DNA of 64,000 bases, taken from assembly GCF_047228825.1 (NCBI RefSeq), contig NZ_JBFEGN010000001.1, forward strand, positions 62,001 to 126,000, written 5' to 3'. A program made the translations under genes and the position numbers. The notes beneath the pieces are model-generated. The model did not search any database and was not told the origin of the DNA. It saw nothing but the letters and a program-made list of their open reading frames with translations. This stretch comes from Siminovitchia sp047228825 (GTDB lineage: Bacteria > Bacillota > Bacilli > Bacillales > Bacillaceae_C). Positions 1 to 8,552 of this stretch are shown here, in pieces (the stretch's first letter is position 1; each line of letters starts with the position of its first letter).

Positions 1-223
1 CAAGACCAATAATGCCTGGCGTTAATATCCGGTTATTTGTTACTGTTTGAAAAACAACCGTAGAATATGAAATGGCCGCACCGGTCAAAACCATGGCCAA
101 AACTTTAATGACTCGACGAGGAAGCGCATAATCAAAGCTTCCGTTCAAATCATGAAACAAATACAGCAAGCATAGTCCAACGGCGACGAGGAAGAGAATG
201 CTCATTTTAATTGTATTACGCAT
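1..223 (-). CDS. fpbO: Iron-siderophore (petrobactin-type) ABC transporter permease FpbO/YclO, N-terminal part
   Basis: Only the first 74 codons are inside the window; the gene runs off the left edge. The product begins MRNTIKMSILFLV, has a hydrophobic first helix, and contains the segments VLTGAAISYSTVVFQT and TNNRILTPGIIGL, which match the FecCD-type permease YclO of Bacillus. It would form the membrane channel with FpbN for uptake of ferric petrobactin or a similar catecholate. The start ATG overlaps the stop codon of fpbN by eight bases (ATGCGTAA) and is preceded by GGAGGAAG inside fpbN, so the two are translationally coupled. An ATPase and a binding protein gene would be expected beyond the window edge. 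Confidence 0.88.
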   Translation of the reverse strand, partial: MRNTIKMSILFLVAVGLCLLYLFHDLNGSFDYALPRRVIKVLAMVLTGAAISYSTVVFQTVTNNRILTPGIIGL

Positions 224-1166
224 AAGACTTCCTCCGGAAAAGCAAATATAGGAAAATACCGCTGCCAATTACCCCTACCATTAAACTAATGGAAATTTCA
301 TATGGATAAATCAGAACGCGTCCCAAAATATCACATACAAGAAGAAATATGGCCCCGAGCATTGCTGTGTAAGGCAAGGTTTTCTGCATATGGTCGCCCA
401 TAAAAATAGAAACGATGTTTGGAATAATCAAACCAAGAAAAGGAATCGTTCCTACCGTTAATACGACCGTGGTCGTCACAAGTGAGACGAGAATCAGGCC
501 GATATTTACGATTTGCTTATAGGAAAGCCCGAGGTTTTTTGCAAAGTCTTCGCCCATTCCGGCAACTGTAAATCGATGGGCAAAAAAGTAGGCCAAAAAT
601 AAAACCGGTATGCTTATGTACAGCAACTCGTAGCGGCCTTTCATTATCATTGAAAAGTCACCTTGAAGCCATGCTGACATGTTTTGGATCACATCGGCCT
701 TGTATGCAAAAAACGTTGATACAGACGATAATATATTCCCAAACATGATCCCGACGAGCGGAATAAAAATGGCATCTTTAAATTTGATTCGATTGAGTAT
801 GTTCATGAACAAAAAAGAACCTGCCAGCGCAAATGCAAATGCCACAGACATTTTTACAAGTAATGCAGCGTTCGCGAAGAAGATCATGGATACAAGAATT
901 CCCAGTCTTGTTGCATCCAGCGTTCCGGCCGTTGTAGGCGAAACGAACTTGTTGCGGCTCAGCTGCTGCATAATCAGGCCGCAAATACTCATGCCCGCGC
1001 CTGCCAAAATGATGGATATAAGCCGCGGAATTCGGCTTATCAAAAACACTTCCGTCTCTTCCGACTGAAAATCAAGCAAATCCAGGGGAGATATGTTACT
1101 GACCCCGATGAATAAAGACAGAATACATAATAAAAATAGCAATAGAACCAAATACTTAAATTTCAC
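216..1166 (-). CDS. fpbN: Iron-siderophore ABC transporter permease FpbN/YclN
   Basis: The 316-residue polytopic membrane protein belongs to the FecCD/BtuC permease family and closely resembles B. subtilis YclN (petrobactin uptake). Recognisable stretches are RIPRLISIILAGAGMSICG, the conserved loop SRNKFVSPTTAGTLD, SAWLQGDF, and the coupling-helix region GTIPFLGLIIPNIVS near the C terminus. It partners with FpbO, encoded immediately downstream with overlapping start and stop. A strong sigma-A promoter and a perfect Fur operator lie upstream, so expression should be induced by iron starvation. Substrate is inferred from family resemblance; another catecholate siderophore is possible. Confidence 0.92.
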   Translation of the reverse strand: MKFKYLVLLLFLLCILSLFIGVSNISPLDLLDFQSEETEVFLISRIPRLISIILAGAGMSICGLIMQQLSRNKFVSPTTAGTLDATRLGILVSMIFFANAALLVKMSVAFAFALAGSFLFMNILNRIKFKDAIFIPLVGIMFGNILSSVSTFFAYKADVIQNMSAWLQGDFSMIMKGRYELLYISIPVLFLAYFFAHRFTVAGMGEDFAKNLGLSYKQIVNIGLILVSLVTTTVVLTVGTIPFLGLIIPNIVSIFMGDHMQKTLPYTAMLGAIFLLVCDILGRVLIYPYEISISLMVGVIGSGIFLYLLFRRKSYA

Positions 1167-1206
1167 TGATCACCCACCAACATTTTCTGTACAGTTATTG
1201 TGCAAT

Positions 1207-1221
1207 TGATAATCATTATCA
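1207..1221 (-). promoter_or_regulatory. Fur box upstream of fpbNO
   Basis: TGATAATCATTATCA is a perfect 7-1-7 Fur operator (consensus TGATAATNATTATCA). It lies about 8 to 22 bases downstream of the predicted transcription start, where bound Fur would block RNA polymerase. Confidence 0.93.
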
Positions 1222-1235
1222 CTTCTTTCATACTC

Positions 1236-1263
1236 ATTATATCACTGGGAAAACGGCTGTCAA
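1236..1263 (-). promoter_or_regulatory. Sigma-A promoter of fpbNO
   Basis: On the minus strand TTGACA (1263-1258) and TATAAT (1241-1236) are both perfect matches, separated by 16 bases. The expected start near 1229 places the Fur box directly downstream. Confidence 0.88.
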
Positions 1264-1348
1264 TCATTAATTGAAAATCTTTCTCAATTATAGATGATCT
1301 GGAAGTAAAATTCAAAAAGATGTTGAAAATGGAGATTGCAAAAAAACA

Positions 1349-1383
1349 AAAAGGCGTTCCCCCTTGGGGAAAAAACGCCTTTT
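1349..1383 (-). terminator. Intrinsic terminator after the EcsC-family gene
   Basis: A hairpin with 10-base arms AAAAGGCGTT/AACGCCTTTT and an inner C/G-rich part is followed on the minus strand by a T-rich run. It sits about 77 bases after the ecsC-family stop and separates it from the Fur-controlled operon. Confidence 0.85.
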
Positions 1384-1459
1384 ACGGAAATCGCAGGCCG
1401 GTTGGCATCTGCTAGCTCCCAGCATTATTTTTCCGTTTATACAGAGACTTTTCATTTCC

Positions 1460-2170
1460 TCACTGTGACAACAAGCGCATTCGATAGCAATTTCTGGCTG
1501 TTTCACCCAGCCGGTCGAGCAGTTGATAGTTCGCATATGCCCCAAAAGCTGCCCCCAGTCCGGGGATGAGCTGCAACATTTTCACCAAATCTATATAATC
1601 CCGATATTCCTGTTGGAACTTACGCCAATCCATGTCAACAAGCCTGTTTTTTTCCTTTTCCCAATTCTCGATCGTATACATGGTTTCCCTTCTTGTTTCA
1701 TCACTGGAAAAAGCAAGTTGAAAAATATGCAAAATAAACAACCGTTCACTGTAATCTTTTGTATCAAAACCGTAAGTATGGGCTGCTTCAAACAAAAATT
1801 TCATTTCAATGGAGAGCAGCAAAGGAAAATCGGCCAAGCCGAGCAGGATTCCCCCTGCACCGGTCCCTGCTCCTTCGACAACAGCTGTTTTACGGTAAAT
1901 CTCAATCTTTTCGTTCAGTATCCGGTCCCGTTCCATAAGGCTTCCATTTTTCTTGGGTTTTGATGTTGTTAAAATATTGGATCCCAAAATCGTTGCCTTT
2001 ACCATATTTTTGATGCTTTCCGAAATCACCCGGTGGGCTTTTTCAGGAATCAAATTACTCATTCTTGTTTGTGCCTGTTTCGATAAACGCTGTAAAAGGC
2101 TCGATTTCTTGTACATATTTGTTTTCCATTCCTGCACTTCTTCCAACACTTTTTTCTCATAGTCGTCCAT
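1460..2170 (-). CDS. EcsC family protein
   Basis: The predicted 236-residue protein starts MDDYEKKVLEEVQEW. I chose this ATG because it follows a GGGGTGGG Shine-Dalgarno; a longer reading frame upstream has no such signal. The middle carries the EcsC-family glycine-rich motif (EGAGTGAGGILLGLADFPLL), followed by IEMKFLFEAAHTYGFD and a C-terminal LIPGLGAAFGAYANYQLL segment. The family takes its name from the third gene of the ecs ABC transporter locus, but this copy has no ecsAB neighbours. The biochemical role is unknown. It is followed by its own terminator and preceded by a small membrane-protein gene. Confidence 0.8.
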   Translation of the reverse strand: MDDYEKKVLEEVQEWKTNMYKKSSLLQRLSKQAQTRMSNLIPEKAHRVISESIKNMVKATILGSNILTTSKPKKNGSLMERDRILNEKIEIYRKTAVVEGAGTGAGGILLGLADFPLLLSIEMKFLFEAAHTYGFDTKDYSERLFILHIFQLAFSSDETRRETMYTIENWEKEKNRLVDMDWRKFQQEYRDYIDLVKMLQLIPGLGAAFGAYANYQLLDRLGETARNCYRMRLLSQ

Positions 2171-2253
2171 GCTTCCCACCCCAAACATGTATTGTCTCAT
2201 ATATACGAATGGGAATGTATATAGTTTCATTCTATGAGACGATCTTCCCGCGT

Positions 2254-2445
2254 TTATGCTTTGTTTTTTTCTCTCCACTTTTTTGCAAATTTTACATTTA
2301 CGATGCAAGACCCAATACAAATCAACACCAGACACATTCCAATCAGCATGTAATTCAACTTAAACGCAAAAAAGGCGAAGACAGCCAAACTAAGTGCTAT
2401 AAACCAATTGAACGTCAGCGTCGCGATAAAAAAAGTTTTTTCCAA
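2254..2445 (-). CDS. Small membrane protein, possibly DUF5325 (YlaF-like)
   Basis: The 63-residue product has two predicted membrane helices (about residues 8-27 and 31-52) and a basic C-terminal tail ending FAKKWREKNKA. The start is TTG with AGGATGGTGAG a few bases upstream, 15 bases after the sbcC stop, so it is probably read with sbcDC. The size, two-helix layout and basic tail recall the DUF5325 proteins of Bacillus, but I am not certain of the family. No function can be assigned from sequence. Confidence 0.6.
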   Translation of the reverse strand: MEKTFFIATLTFNWFIALSLAVFAFFAFKLNYMLIGMCLVLICIGSCIVNVKFAKKWREKNKA

Positions 2446-2460
2446 TCAGCTCACCATCCT

Positions 2461-5400
2461 TTACGTAAAAACAAATTCGGTACTGCTGCCGCTCTGCCCT
2501 GCGGACACTTCCAATCTGGCGTCAATCCTTTCCTTCAATTCAGGAACATGGGATATAATGCCGACCAGCCTTCCACTGCTCTGGATGTCCATTAATGCTT
2601 CAATCGCCTGATCAAGCGACTCGGGATCAAGCGTTCCAAACCCTTCGTCAATAAACATCGTTTCGAGTGATACGCCCCCGGCATGGCGCTGAACGATGTC
2701 AGCCATTCCCAAAGCAAGAGACAATGCCGCTTTAAAACTTTCGCCGCCGGATAATGTTTTGACATGGCGCTCCTGTCCCGTATATTGATCAAAAATGAGC
2801 AGCTCCAAACCGCTTTGAACGTTGCCTTTTGATTTGTCTTTTTTTCTTAAAAGCCGATAACGCCCGCTTGTCATTTTTGTCAGGCGGCTATTTGCGGAAA
2901 TGAGGATTTCATCAAGGAAAGAGGCCAAAACATACCGTTCAAACGTCAGTTTATAAGCATTTTGTCCCCTTGCAATATCAGCCAGATGACCAATTAACCC
3001 ATATTCTTCCTCAAGTGATTGAATACGTTTATCCATTTGCAGGATGGCCGCTTTGATCTCTTTATTTTTCTTTACGTTCATCATCAGGCTGGTTTGCCGT
3101 TCATTCATTGCTTCCAGAATGCGCTCCAGCTGGCTGCATTCTTCCTCAAGCTGTTTCAAATCGGGCTTTACAACGCCTTTCAGGCGATTTTCGCATTCTT
3201 TTAATCTATCTGTTACGGAACGGTACGCTTCACCGTGAGCTTGTATTTCTTTTTCCAGCTTCTCCAGCATATCAGGCTCTCTTTTTGCCTTTTTATAGTG
3301 GCGGTAATTGGAGAACCCTTCTTGCTGAAGTTGCTTTAAAAATGTTTCACGCTCTACATTCAGCTTTTTTTTGCGGTCATCCATCGTTTCCTGCAAGTTT
3401 TCATGGATCCCGTAAAGTGTTGCAAGCTGCTGGTCATAACGCCTGAAATCTTCAGTCGCTTTTTTCCGGGCCTGCTCCATGGCATCCAATTGTTTCTTGA
3501 GGAAAGCCACTTTTTGGTCATACGTTTCTTTTGTGGACAATTGTTCCGGAATGCTTTTTGTCAGGGTCCGTATATGGGCCGACAGTTCCGCAAATTCGTT
3601 TGATTCGTTCCTTTCCGCCTCCATCAAGTGCTCCAGTTCCTCGTGAAGCTTTCTGCATACAGCTTCTTTTTCTTTCAACTGCAATTCGGTTTCGGGAAGC
3701 TTGCGGATTGCCTTCTTGTTTTTGGCAAGCAAATTTGAAAGTGCGTCCAGCCTTTCCTCTGCATGCTTGAGTTCTCTCTCTATACAATCCTGGGTGAAGT
3801 CAGGAAACAGCATGTTTAATTCTGCAAAAAGGTTTCCCATGTTTTGTTCCGCTAATTGGATCGAAGTCTTCAGCTCAATCATGGTTCTTTCCAATTCAAA
3901 ATATTCTTTTTCGATGGCTTGAACGTCGCTTTTGGCTGCCCGAATATCTTCTTCATTGTACAAGTTCCCGGCTATTGGTGCCGGTTGCGGGTGTTCAAGA
4001 GCACCACAAACCGGACAGGGGCATCCGTCAACGAGCTGCTTTGCCAGCAAGGCAGCCTGTCCGGATTGCCATTGGTTTTCAATATGCCCTAATGTCGTAC
4101 GGGCATCTTCCAATTTTTTGTGCAAATGATGCCATTCATGAGATTTCTTATCAAAGTGCTGTTTCAGGCCATTCTTTTCCTGCATGGCCCCAATCAGCTG
4201 CTGCAATTTTTGGGACGTATTGTTCAAACGCACTTGTTCCAGTTCCAATTGGGCCGTTTCCGTTTGCAGCCGGCCCAGCATCTGTATTTCTTTTTGCAAA
4301 AAAGCAATCTCTTTTTCAAGTGACTGATTCATTTCTTTATTTCCGGCTAATTTTTCACGGGTGCCCTTTAATTGATTCTCCAAGACAAGAAGATCATTTT
4401 TCTGTTTTGCATAAGAATAAACTTCATTTCGAATGGATTCCAACCGAACAAGCTCAGCTTTTAACTGATCCCGTTTTTCTGTATTTTCTTCTTCCTCCCC
4501 AAGCCTTTTTTCGGCTTTGGCTTTTTCCTTTTCAGCGGTTTGAATGTTTGCTTCAAGCTTTTTTAGTTTGCTTTCATGCTCTTTTAATTCTTTATTGATA
4601 CGCTGGCATATTGATTCCTGATGAGCAAGGTTGTTGGCCTTGTATCCCATTTTAATGTCCCTTTTCTTGGCTTCCACTACAGGCTGCATTTGATCCAGCT
4701 CTTCTTTTTTTCTTTTTAAGGCTTCAAAAGCTTCCATTTCCTTAAGGAGGTTTTCTGCTTCGTGTACTTTTCTCTTCGCTTCATCCCTTTCATGTTGTTT
4801 CAGCTCGATTTTACGTGTAAGCCGCAGGGCTTCCTCTTCCATTTGGAGCGTTACTTTATCCAGCAAAGGGAGAACAGCGGCCTTATTTGGCGTCGGTTCC
4901 GAAATGGCTGCTTCCAGCTCGTTATCTCCGAATGTATAAGCGCCTTTTATGGTCTGGCTTCTTAATTCCATTCCGGAGATGACTTCGTTTTTCAAGGCGT
5001 TCGCTTTATCTTTCAACTTTTCTTCAACCTTTTTATACATTTCCGTATGGAATAATCGCTGAAGAATCACTTCCTTTTCCTTGCTGTTTGAAGTCAGGAG
5101 CTTGCGAAAATCTCCTTGCGGAATCATTAATATTTTCCTGAACTGATTGGCATCCAGCTGAATGATTTCCTTCATTTTTTCTTCTGTTTCACGAACATTT
5201 GCGGCAACGAGCTTTTTTGATCCCGTTTCATCAAATATGTACAGCTCCGCTCTTGCGTTCACAACGGTATACCCGTCACCCCTTGTTTTCTTTCTGAGTT
5301 GCTGGGGTGAGCGCCATATGTAATACGTTTTGTTTCTAAGGGAAAATTCAAGGGAGACTTCCGTAGGGACATCATCCTTGGCAAAATGGCTGCGAAGATC

Positions 5401-5592
5401 CATTCCTTCCCGGTCTTCACCGCTTGCTTTCCCGTAAATGGCAAAGCTGATTCCGTCAAAAATGGATGTTTTGCCCGCACCGGTTTTCCCGGAAATAACA
5501 AACATTGTCCTGTTCTCCAATTTGGCAAAATCGATCATCTCTTTATCTGCATATGGCCCAAATGCCTGCATGATTAACTTTAACGGCCTCAT
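2461..5592 (-). CDS. sbcC: Exonuclease subunit SbcC (Rad50-like SMC ATPase)
   Basis: The 1043-residue protein has the SbcC/Rad50 plan. The N-terminal Walker A is GKTGAGKTS (about residues 35-43), then come long coiled coils with a central zinc hook CPVC (526-529, within GCPCPVCG). The ABC signature LSGGESFKAALSLALG and Walker B MFIDEGFGTLD lie near the C terminus. With SbcD it forms a nuclease that opens hairpins and processes blocked DNA ends. The start ATG overlaps the sbcD stop (ATGA), so the two are coupled. Length and all motifs are normal for the family. Confidence 0.96.
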   Translation of the reverse strand: MRPLKLIMQAFGPYADKEMIDFAKLENRTMFVISGKTGAGKTSIFDGISFAIYGKASGEDREGMDLRSHFAKDDVPTEVSLEFSLRNKTYYIWRSPQQLRKKTRGDGYTVVNARAELYIFDETGSKKLVAANVRETEEKMKEIIQLDANQFRKILMIPQGDFRKLLTSNSKEKEVILQRLFHTEMYKKVEEKLKDKANALKNEVISGMELRSQTIKGAYTFGDNELEAAISEPTPNKAAVLPLLDKVTLQMEEEALRLTRKIELKQHERDEAKRKVHEAENLLKEMEAFEALKRKKEELDQMQPVVEAKKRDIKMGYKANNLAHQESICQRINKELKEHESKLKKLEANIQTAEKEKAKAEKRLGEEEENTEKRDQLKAELVRLESIRNEVYSYAKQKNDLLVLENQLKGTREKLAGNKEMNQSLEKEIAFLQKEIQMLGRLQTETAQLELEQVRLNNTSQKLQQLIGAMQEKNGLKQHFDKKSHEWHHLHKKLEDARTTLGHIENQWQSGQAALLAKQLVDGCPCPVCGALEHPQPAPIAGNLYNEEDIRAAKSDVQAIEKEYFELERTMIELKTSIQLAEQNMGNLFAELNMLFPDFTQDCIERELKHAEERLDALSNLLAKNKKAIRKLPETELQLKEKEAVCRKLHEELEHLMEAERNESNEFAELSAHIRTLTKSIPEQLSTKETYDQKVAFLKKQLDAMEQARKKATEDFRRYDQQLATLYGIHENLQETMDDRKKKLNVERETFLKQLQQEGFSNYRHYKKAKREPDMLEKLEKEIQAHGEAYRSVTDRLKECENRLKGVVKPDLKQLEEECSQLERILEAMNERQTSLMMNVKKNKEIKAAILQMDKRIQSLEEEYGLIGHLADIARGQNAYKLTFERYVLASFLDEILISANSRLTKMTSGRYRLLRKKDKSKGNVQSGLELLIFDQYTGQERHVKTLSGGESFKAALSLALGMADIVQRHAGGVSLETMFIDEGFGTLDPESLDQAIEALMDIQSSGRLVGIISHVPELKERIDARLEVSAGQSGSSTEFVFT

Positions 5593-6734
5593 GCAAATGT
5601 CGCCTCCTTTTGTACACTGGCCAACACTTCCTTCATTCGTTCTCTTTTTTGATCCGTAAACTCGCTCGTTGTCATTTCCTTGTAAAATTCCGAAAAAAGC
5701 TCCAGGTCGGTTTTCTTTCCATGTGGATGGGGACTGATCAAATCTTGCCTTTTTATATCAATAGCTTCCATTTTCCTTTCCAAATGTAAAACATTTGGGT
5801 AAACTGTCCGTAACTTATTCATGGGATCCAAAATGGCGCCTTCGTCCAACAGTGTAATTTTTAAATAATCATCTGTTTTTTGAGTGTTGTAAAAGCTTGG
5901 GTCCAGCAATTCGTCCATGAATCCGGCCAATTCACGCATATCTTTTTCAGGCGTCAATGTTTTCTCTTCAATGGTAAATTTGCCGTTTTGCTGTATGTGT
6001 ATAATAGAAACGCTTTTTCTTTGGTTTACTTCCGAAAAAGAATACTTTAACAGAGAACCGGAATAGCGAATCGATTCATGTTTAATGGCATCGGGGCTGT
6101 GCAAATGCCCCAGCGCTGTATATGTAAAAGGGCTAAAACAGTCGGAATCGATGCAGCCGGAACCGCCGACCGACAATACCCGTTCAGAGTCAGTCGTTTT
6201 GCCGCCTGTTACAAATGCGTGGCCAACGCAAATATTGATGGCATTACAATCCATGTTTTTCTCTATTTCGCCAAAAATGCGCATGGCAGCATCTTGAAAC
6301 GATTGAATGCTTTCATCCTGAAACCATTCACGGACAGTGCCGGGTTCAGCATAGGGAACAAGATAAAAATGGACTCCGTTAATGTCCACAGGCTGAAAGC
6401 AATGATCAAGACGCCCTTGAATAAAAAATTGACTGTGCCGGTACCACAAGGATCCGAAAGCGAGACGCTCCGGGCTGTCATGGTTGCCTGCGATCGCCAA
6501 TACCGGTGTTTTCAGTTCAACGTTAATTTTGAATAATACATCTTCCAGCAGCTGCACCGCTTCTACGGGCGGCACAGAGCGGTCATATAAATCACCGGAT
6601 ATAATGACTGCGTCCGGCTGCTCCTCGGCAACCAGCCTTATAAATTGCTCCAGCACGATCCGCTGCTGTTCCGTCATGTAAACCCCATGAACAAGCTTTC
6701 CCAAATGCCAATCAGCTGTATGAATAATTTTCAC
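5589..6734 (-). CDS. sbcD: Exonuclease subunit SbcD (Mre11-like nuclease)
   Basis: The 381-residue protein is the metallophosphoesterase partner of SbcC. The N terminus MKIIHTADWHLGK carries the first metal motif (DxH). ISGDLYDR, AGNHDSPERL and GHAFVTGG, ALGHLH continue the Mre11 nuclease signature. I chose the GTG at 6734 because SbcD proteins begin MKI-HTADWHLG; an ATG 51 bases upstream would add an atypical extension. An extended -10 promoter lies just before it and sbcC follows with a four-base overlap. Confidence 0.95.
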   Translation of the reverse strand: MKIIHTADWHLGKLVHGVYMTEQQRIVLEQFIRLVAEEQPDAVIISGDLYDRSVPPVEAVQLLEDVLFKINVELKTPVLAIAGNHDSPERLAFGSLWYRHSQFFIQGRLDHCFQPVDINGVHFYLVPYAEPGTVREWFQDESIQSFQDAAMRIFGEIEKNMDCNAINICVGHAFVTGGKTTDSERVLSVGGSGCIDSDCFSPFTYTALGHLHSPDAIKHESIRYSGSLLKYSFSEVNQRKSVSIIHIQQNGKFTIEEKTLTPEKDMRELAGFMDELLDPSFYNTQKTDDYLKITLLDEGAILDPMNKLRTVYPNVLHLERKMEAIDIKRQDLISPHPHGKKTDLELFSEFYKEMTTSEFTDQKRERMKEVLASVQKEATFA

Positions 6735-6768
6735 CTGATCACCCTGTTTCCAATTTTGATTTCCTACT

Positions 6769-6776
6769 ATTATAGC
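6769..6776 (-). promoter_or_regulatory. Probable extended -10 promoter of sbcDC
   Basis: On the minus strand TGCTATAAT carries a TG extension before a perfect TATAAT (6774-6769), about 35 bases before the sbcD GTG. No good -35 hexamer is visible, and I see no clear LexA box. Confidence 0.5.
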
Positions 6777-6821
6777 AAATCGCAAATGGACCTGTTCTCA
6801 AAATAGAAATTCGATCCGAAT

Positions 6822-6844
6822 AAAGCCCGCAATAAGCGGGCTTT
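6822..6844 (-). terminator. Terminator of the DUF1659-DUF2922-YvrJ cluster
   Basis: Perfect 9-base arms AAAGCCCGC/GCGGGCTTT lie five bases after the yvrJ-like stop. The T run on the minus strand is short. Confidence 0.7.
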
Positions 6845-6848
6845 GCGC

Positions 6849-6983
6849 CTAAACGAGACGTTCCGGAAGACTTTGGATCGAATCGACAACAGCATCCAGC
6901 TTCGTCTCGATCCGATACAGTAAATAAAAGGTAACAAGTGCCGGAAATCCAACTTCGCTGATGAATGGCAGCATTTGATCCAA
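6849..6983 (-). CDS. YvrJ family small protein
   Basis: A 44-residue protein, MDQMLPFISEVGFPALVTFY and onward to a charged RIETKLDAVVDSI tail. The single hydrophobic helix followed by RIE.KLD is typical of the YvrJ family of Bacillus. The start is TTG, seven bases after a perfect AGGAGGT; the ATG three codons later lacks correct spacing. It is third in a cluster with DUF1659 and DUF2922 genes, a combination common in Bacillaceae. Function is unknown. Confidence 0.82.
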   Translation of the reverse strand: MDQMLPFISEVGFPALVTFYLLYRIETKLDAVVDSIQSLPERLV

Positions 6984-7036
6984 ATGGTCCACCTCCTAAA
7001 AGTGCTGAAGGCCTGGCCAAAAGCCAAGCCCTCAAG

Positions 7037-7255
7037 TTAATCCAGCGAAATTTCAGTGACTGTCCGATCAACAAGCCGGGCGCTTTTCATCGCTGTATAC
7101 GAATTGCCCCCGCTATCCAAAAAAACACCGGCTCCGATGATGTTTTCCATCGCCGTTTTTACTTGAGACGGATCAACCGGTTCTTTCGGTTGATCGATAA
7201 CAATCGTGGCGGTTTTTCCGCCGCCCGTCAAAAAGCTCAATTCCAATGTTTTCAT
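7037..7255 (-). CDS. DUF2922 family protein
   Basis: The 72-residue protein MKTLELSFLTGGGKTATIVI fits DUF2922: a beta-strand-rich start, then a PVDPSQVKTAMENII helix and a closing VDRTVTEISL strand. It lies between the DUF1659 and YvrJ genes with short gaps and is preceded by GGAGGTGAAA. The family has no known biochemical role. Confidence 0.85.
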   Translation of the reverse strand: MKTLELSFLTGGGKTATIVIDQPKEPVDPSQVKTAMENIIGAGVFLDSGGNSYTAMKSARLVDRTVTEISLD

Positions 7256-7278
7256 GCCGTTTCACCTCCCATTTGTAA

Positions 7279-7497
7279 TTACTCGTCAATGTCATAGCTG
7301 TCGTTGCGTTCGATGGCCCAAATTTCGTTTGCCGCCAAGGAACCGATCGCCTGCGCTGCAGCATATAACTCATCAGCGCTGGAATCACGGCGGATGTTTG
7401 TGAATGTCTTGCTTTTCAAGATCGGATTATTCATCTCATCCACACCGTGATCAAAAACCAGTCTTAATCTGGATGATTTCAAAAATGCGTTTGCCAA
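7279..7497 (-). CDS. DUF1659 family protein
   Basis: The 72-residue protein contains SRLRLVFDHGVDEMNNPILK and KSKTFTNIRRDSSADELYAAAQAIGSL, the usual DUF1659 pattern. It is the first gene of the three-gene cluster, preceded by AAAGGGGGTGAAGGC. DUF1659 and DUF2922 genes are regularly paired in Bacillus; the function is not known. Confidence 0.85.
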   Translation of the reverse strand: MANAFLKSSRLRLVFDHGVDEMNNPILKSKTFTNIRRDSSADELYAAAQAIGSLAANEIWAIERNDSYDIDE

Positions 7498-7619
7498 GCC
7501 TTCACCCCCTTTCGCCGCTTATATACAGGCGCAGGACGAAAAAAGACACCCCATGGCAAAAATAATGAACAAAAAACACCACCCCTTTCTTCCTGCCGTA
7601 TTCAGAAAGAGGCCTTTGC

Positions 7620-7649
7620 TTGTCAGCTTCTTTTTTATTTGGCTATAAT
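7620..7649 (+). promoter_or_regulatory. Sigma-A promoter of yneK
   Basis: TTGTCA (7620-7625) and a perfect TATAAT (7644-7649) are separated by 18 bases, 40 bases before the yneK start. Confidence 0.7.
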
Positions 7650-7688
7650 GAATATATGTTTGGGCAAGTTTTTTCGGGAGGTTCAGAA

Positions 7689-8114
7689 ATGCTTCAAGGT
7701 TGGTTTTTAGTGTTTATCCTTTTTTGGGTAGTCGTTTTAATCACGCTGTTTGCCATTGGCGGATTTTTTATGTTCCGTAAATTTTTAAAGCGTCTGCCGA
7801 AAGAAGACGGAAAATCGGATATGGATTGGGAAGAATATTATGTCGAAAAGACAAAATCATTTTGGACAGAGGAACAAAGAGCGCTCCTTGATGAACTTGT
7901 CAGCCCGGTGCCCGAATTGTTCCGGGATGTGGCCCGCCATAAAATAGCCGGAAAAATTGGTGAGGTGGCCTTGAAAGAGAATGCCAGCAGGTTGACTTTG
8001 GATATCATTATAAAAGGCTATATTTTGGCGACGCCAAAGCGCGACCATAAATTTCTCCGAAAAAAAATGAACGAGTTAAACATTGACATTACCCCATATG
8101 AACATTTTTTTTAA
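7689..8114 (+). CDS. yneK: YneK-like membrane protein (DUF2621)
   Basis: The 141-residue protein has one N-terminal membrane helix (about residues 5-28, FLVFILFWVVVLITLFAIGG) and a charged cytoplasmic domain (KSFWTEEQRALLDELVSPVP, then a C-terminal TPKRDHKFLRKKMNELNID). This fits DUF2621/YneK of B. subtilis, which is also a neighbour of ccdC and tkt there. The ATG at 7689 follows GGGAGGT by six bases; the open frame extends upstream but without a ribosome site. Function is unknown. Confidence 0.82.
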   Translation: MLQGWFLVFILFWVVVLITLFAIGGFFMFRKFLKRLPKEDGKSDMDWEEYYVEKTKSFWTEEQRALLDELVSPVPELFRDVARHKIAGKIGEVALKENASRLTLDIIIKGYILATPKRDHKFLRKKMNELNIDITPYEHFF

Positions 8115-8142
8115 GGCTTCCATACATCATTGGAGGCCTTTT
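8113..8142 (+). terminator. Weak terminator or attenuator between yneK and crcB1
   Basis: AAGGC-TTCCA pairs with TGGA-GGCCTT around an 8-base loop, with a TTTT tail, overlapping the yneK stop. Its right arm holds the GGAGG that would be the crcB1 ribosome site, so folding could also affect crcB1 translation. Confidence 0.5.
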
Positions 8143-8147
8143 CGTTC

Positions 8148-8552
8148 ATGGAAAAGCAGGTGGCCCTATTGAACTACATCGCAGTCGGAATAGGCGGAAT
8201 CGCGGGAAGCATTCTCCGCTACCTTGTCGGCCTTTATACAAGCGGACTATGGAGCAGTGGGCTCCCGTACGGAACATTTATTGTAAATATGGCAGGCTGT
8301 TTTGCATTAGGGTTTTTGACAGGCTGGCAATACAACAAAAAGCTTCCACCTCCTGCAGCCGCAGGAATAGGGACGGGTTTCATCGGCTCATTTACAACAT
8401 TTTCCGCTTTAAGCATGGAAACGGTTGAACTGTTTCATACTTCATTGTTTTTGGCCCTTCTATATGTTGTATTAAGCGGCATCTTCGGTCTGGCCGCTGC
8501 CTTTCTTGGTGTATGCATCGGGGAAAAGTCCTTGCGAAAGGAAACTGTATAA
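8148..8552 (+). CDS. crcB: Fluoride channel subunit CrcB/Fluc 1
   Basis: The 134-residue, four-helix membrane protein has the Fluc hallmarks: an early GGIAGSILRYLVG segment, NMAGCFALGF and the pore motif GSFTTFSALSMET. Fluc channels export toxic fluoride and work as antiparallel dimers; in Bacillaceae two neighbouring genes often encode the two halves. The ATG at 8148 was chosen; GTG at 8166 is a shorter alternative. No fluoride riboswitch is visible upstream, and the gene probably depends on read-through from yneK. It ends on TAATG, overlapping the second copy. Confidence 0.92.
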   Translation: MEKQVALLNYIAVGIGGIAGSILRYLVGLYTSGLWSSGLPYGTFIVNMAGCFALGFLTGWQYNKKLPPPAAAGIGTGFIGSFTTFSALSMETVELFHTSLFLALLYVVLSGIFGLAAAFLGVCIGEKSLRKETV

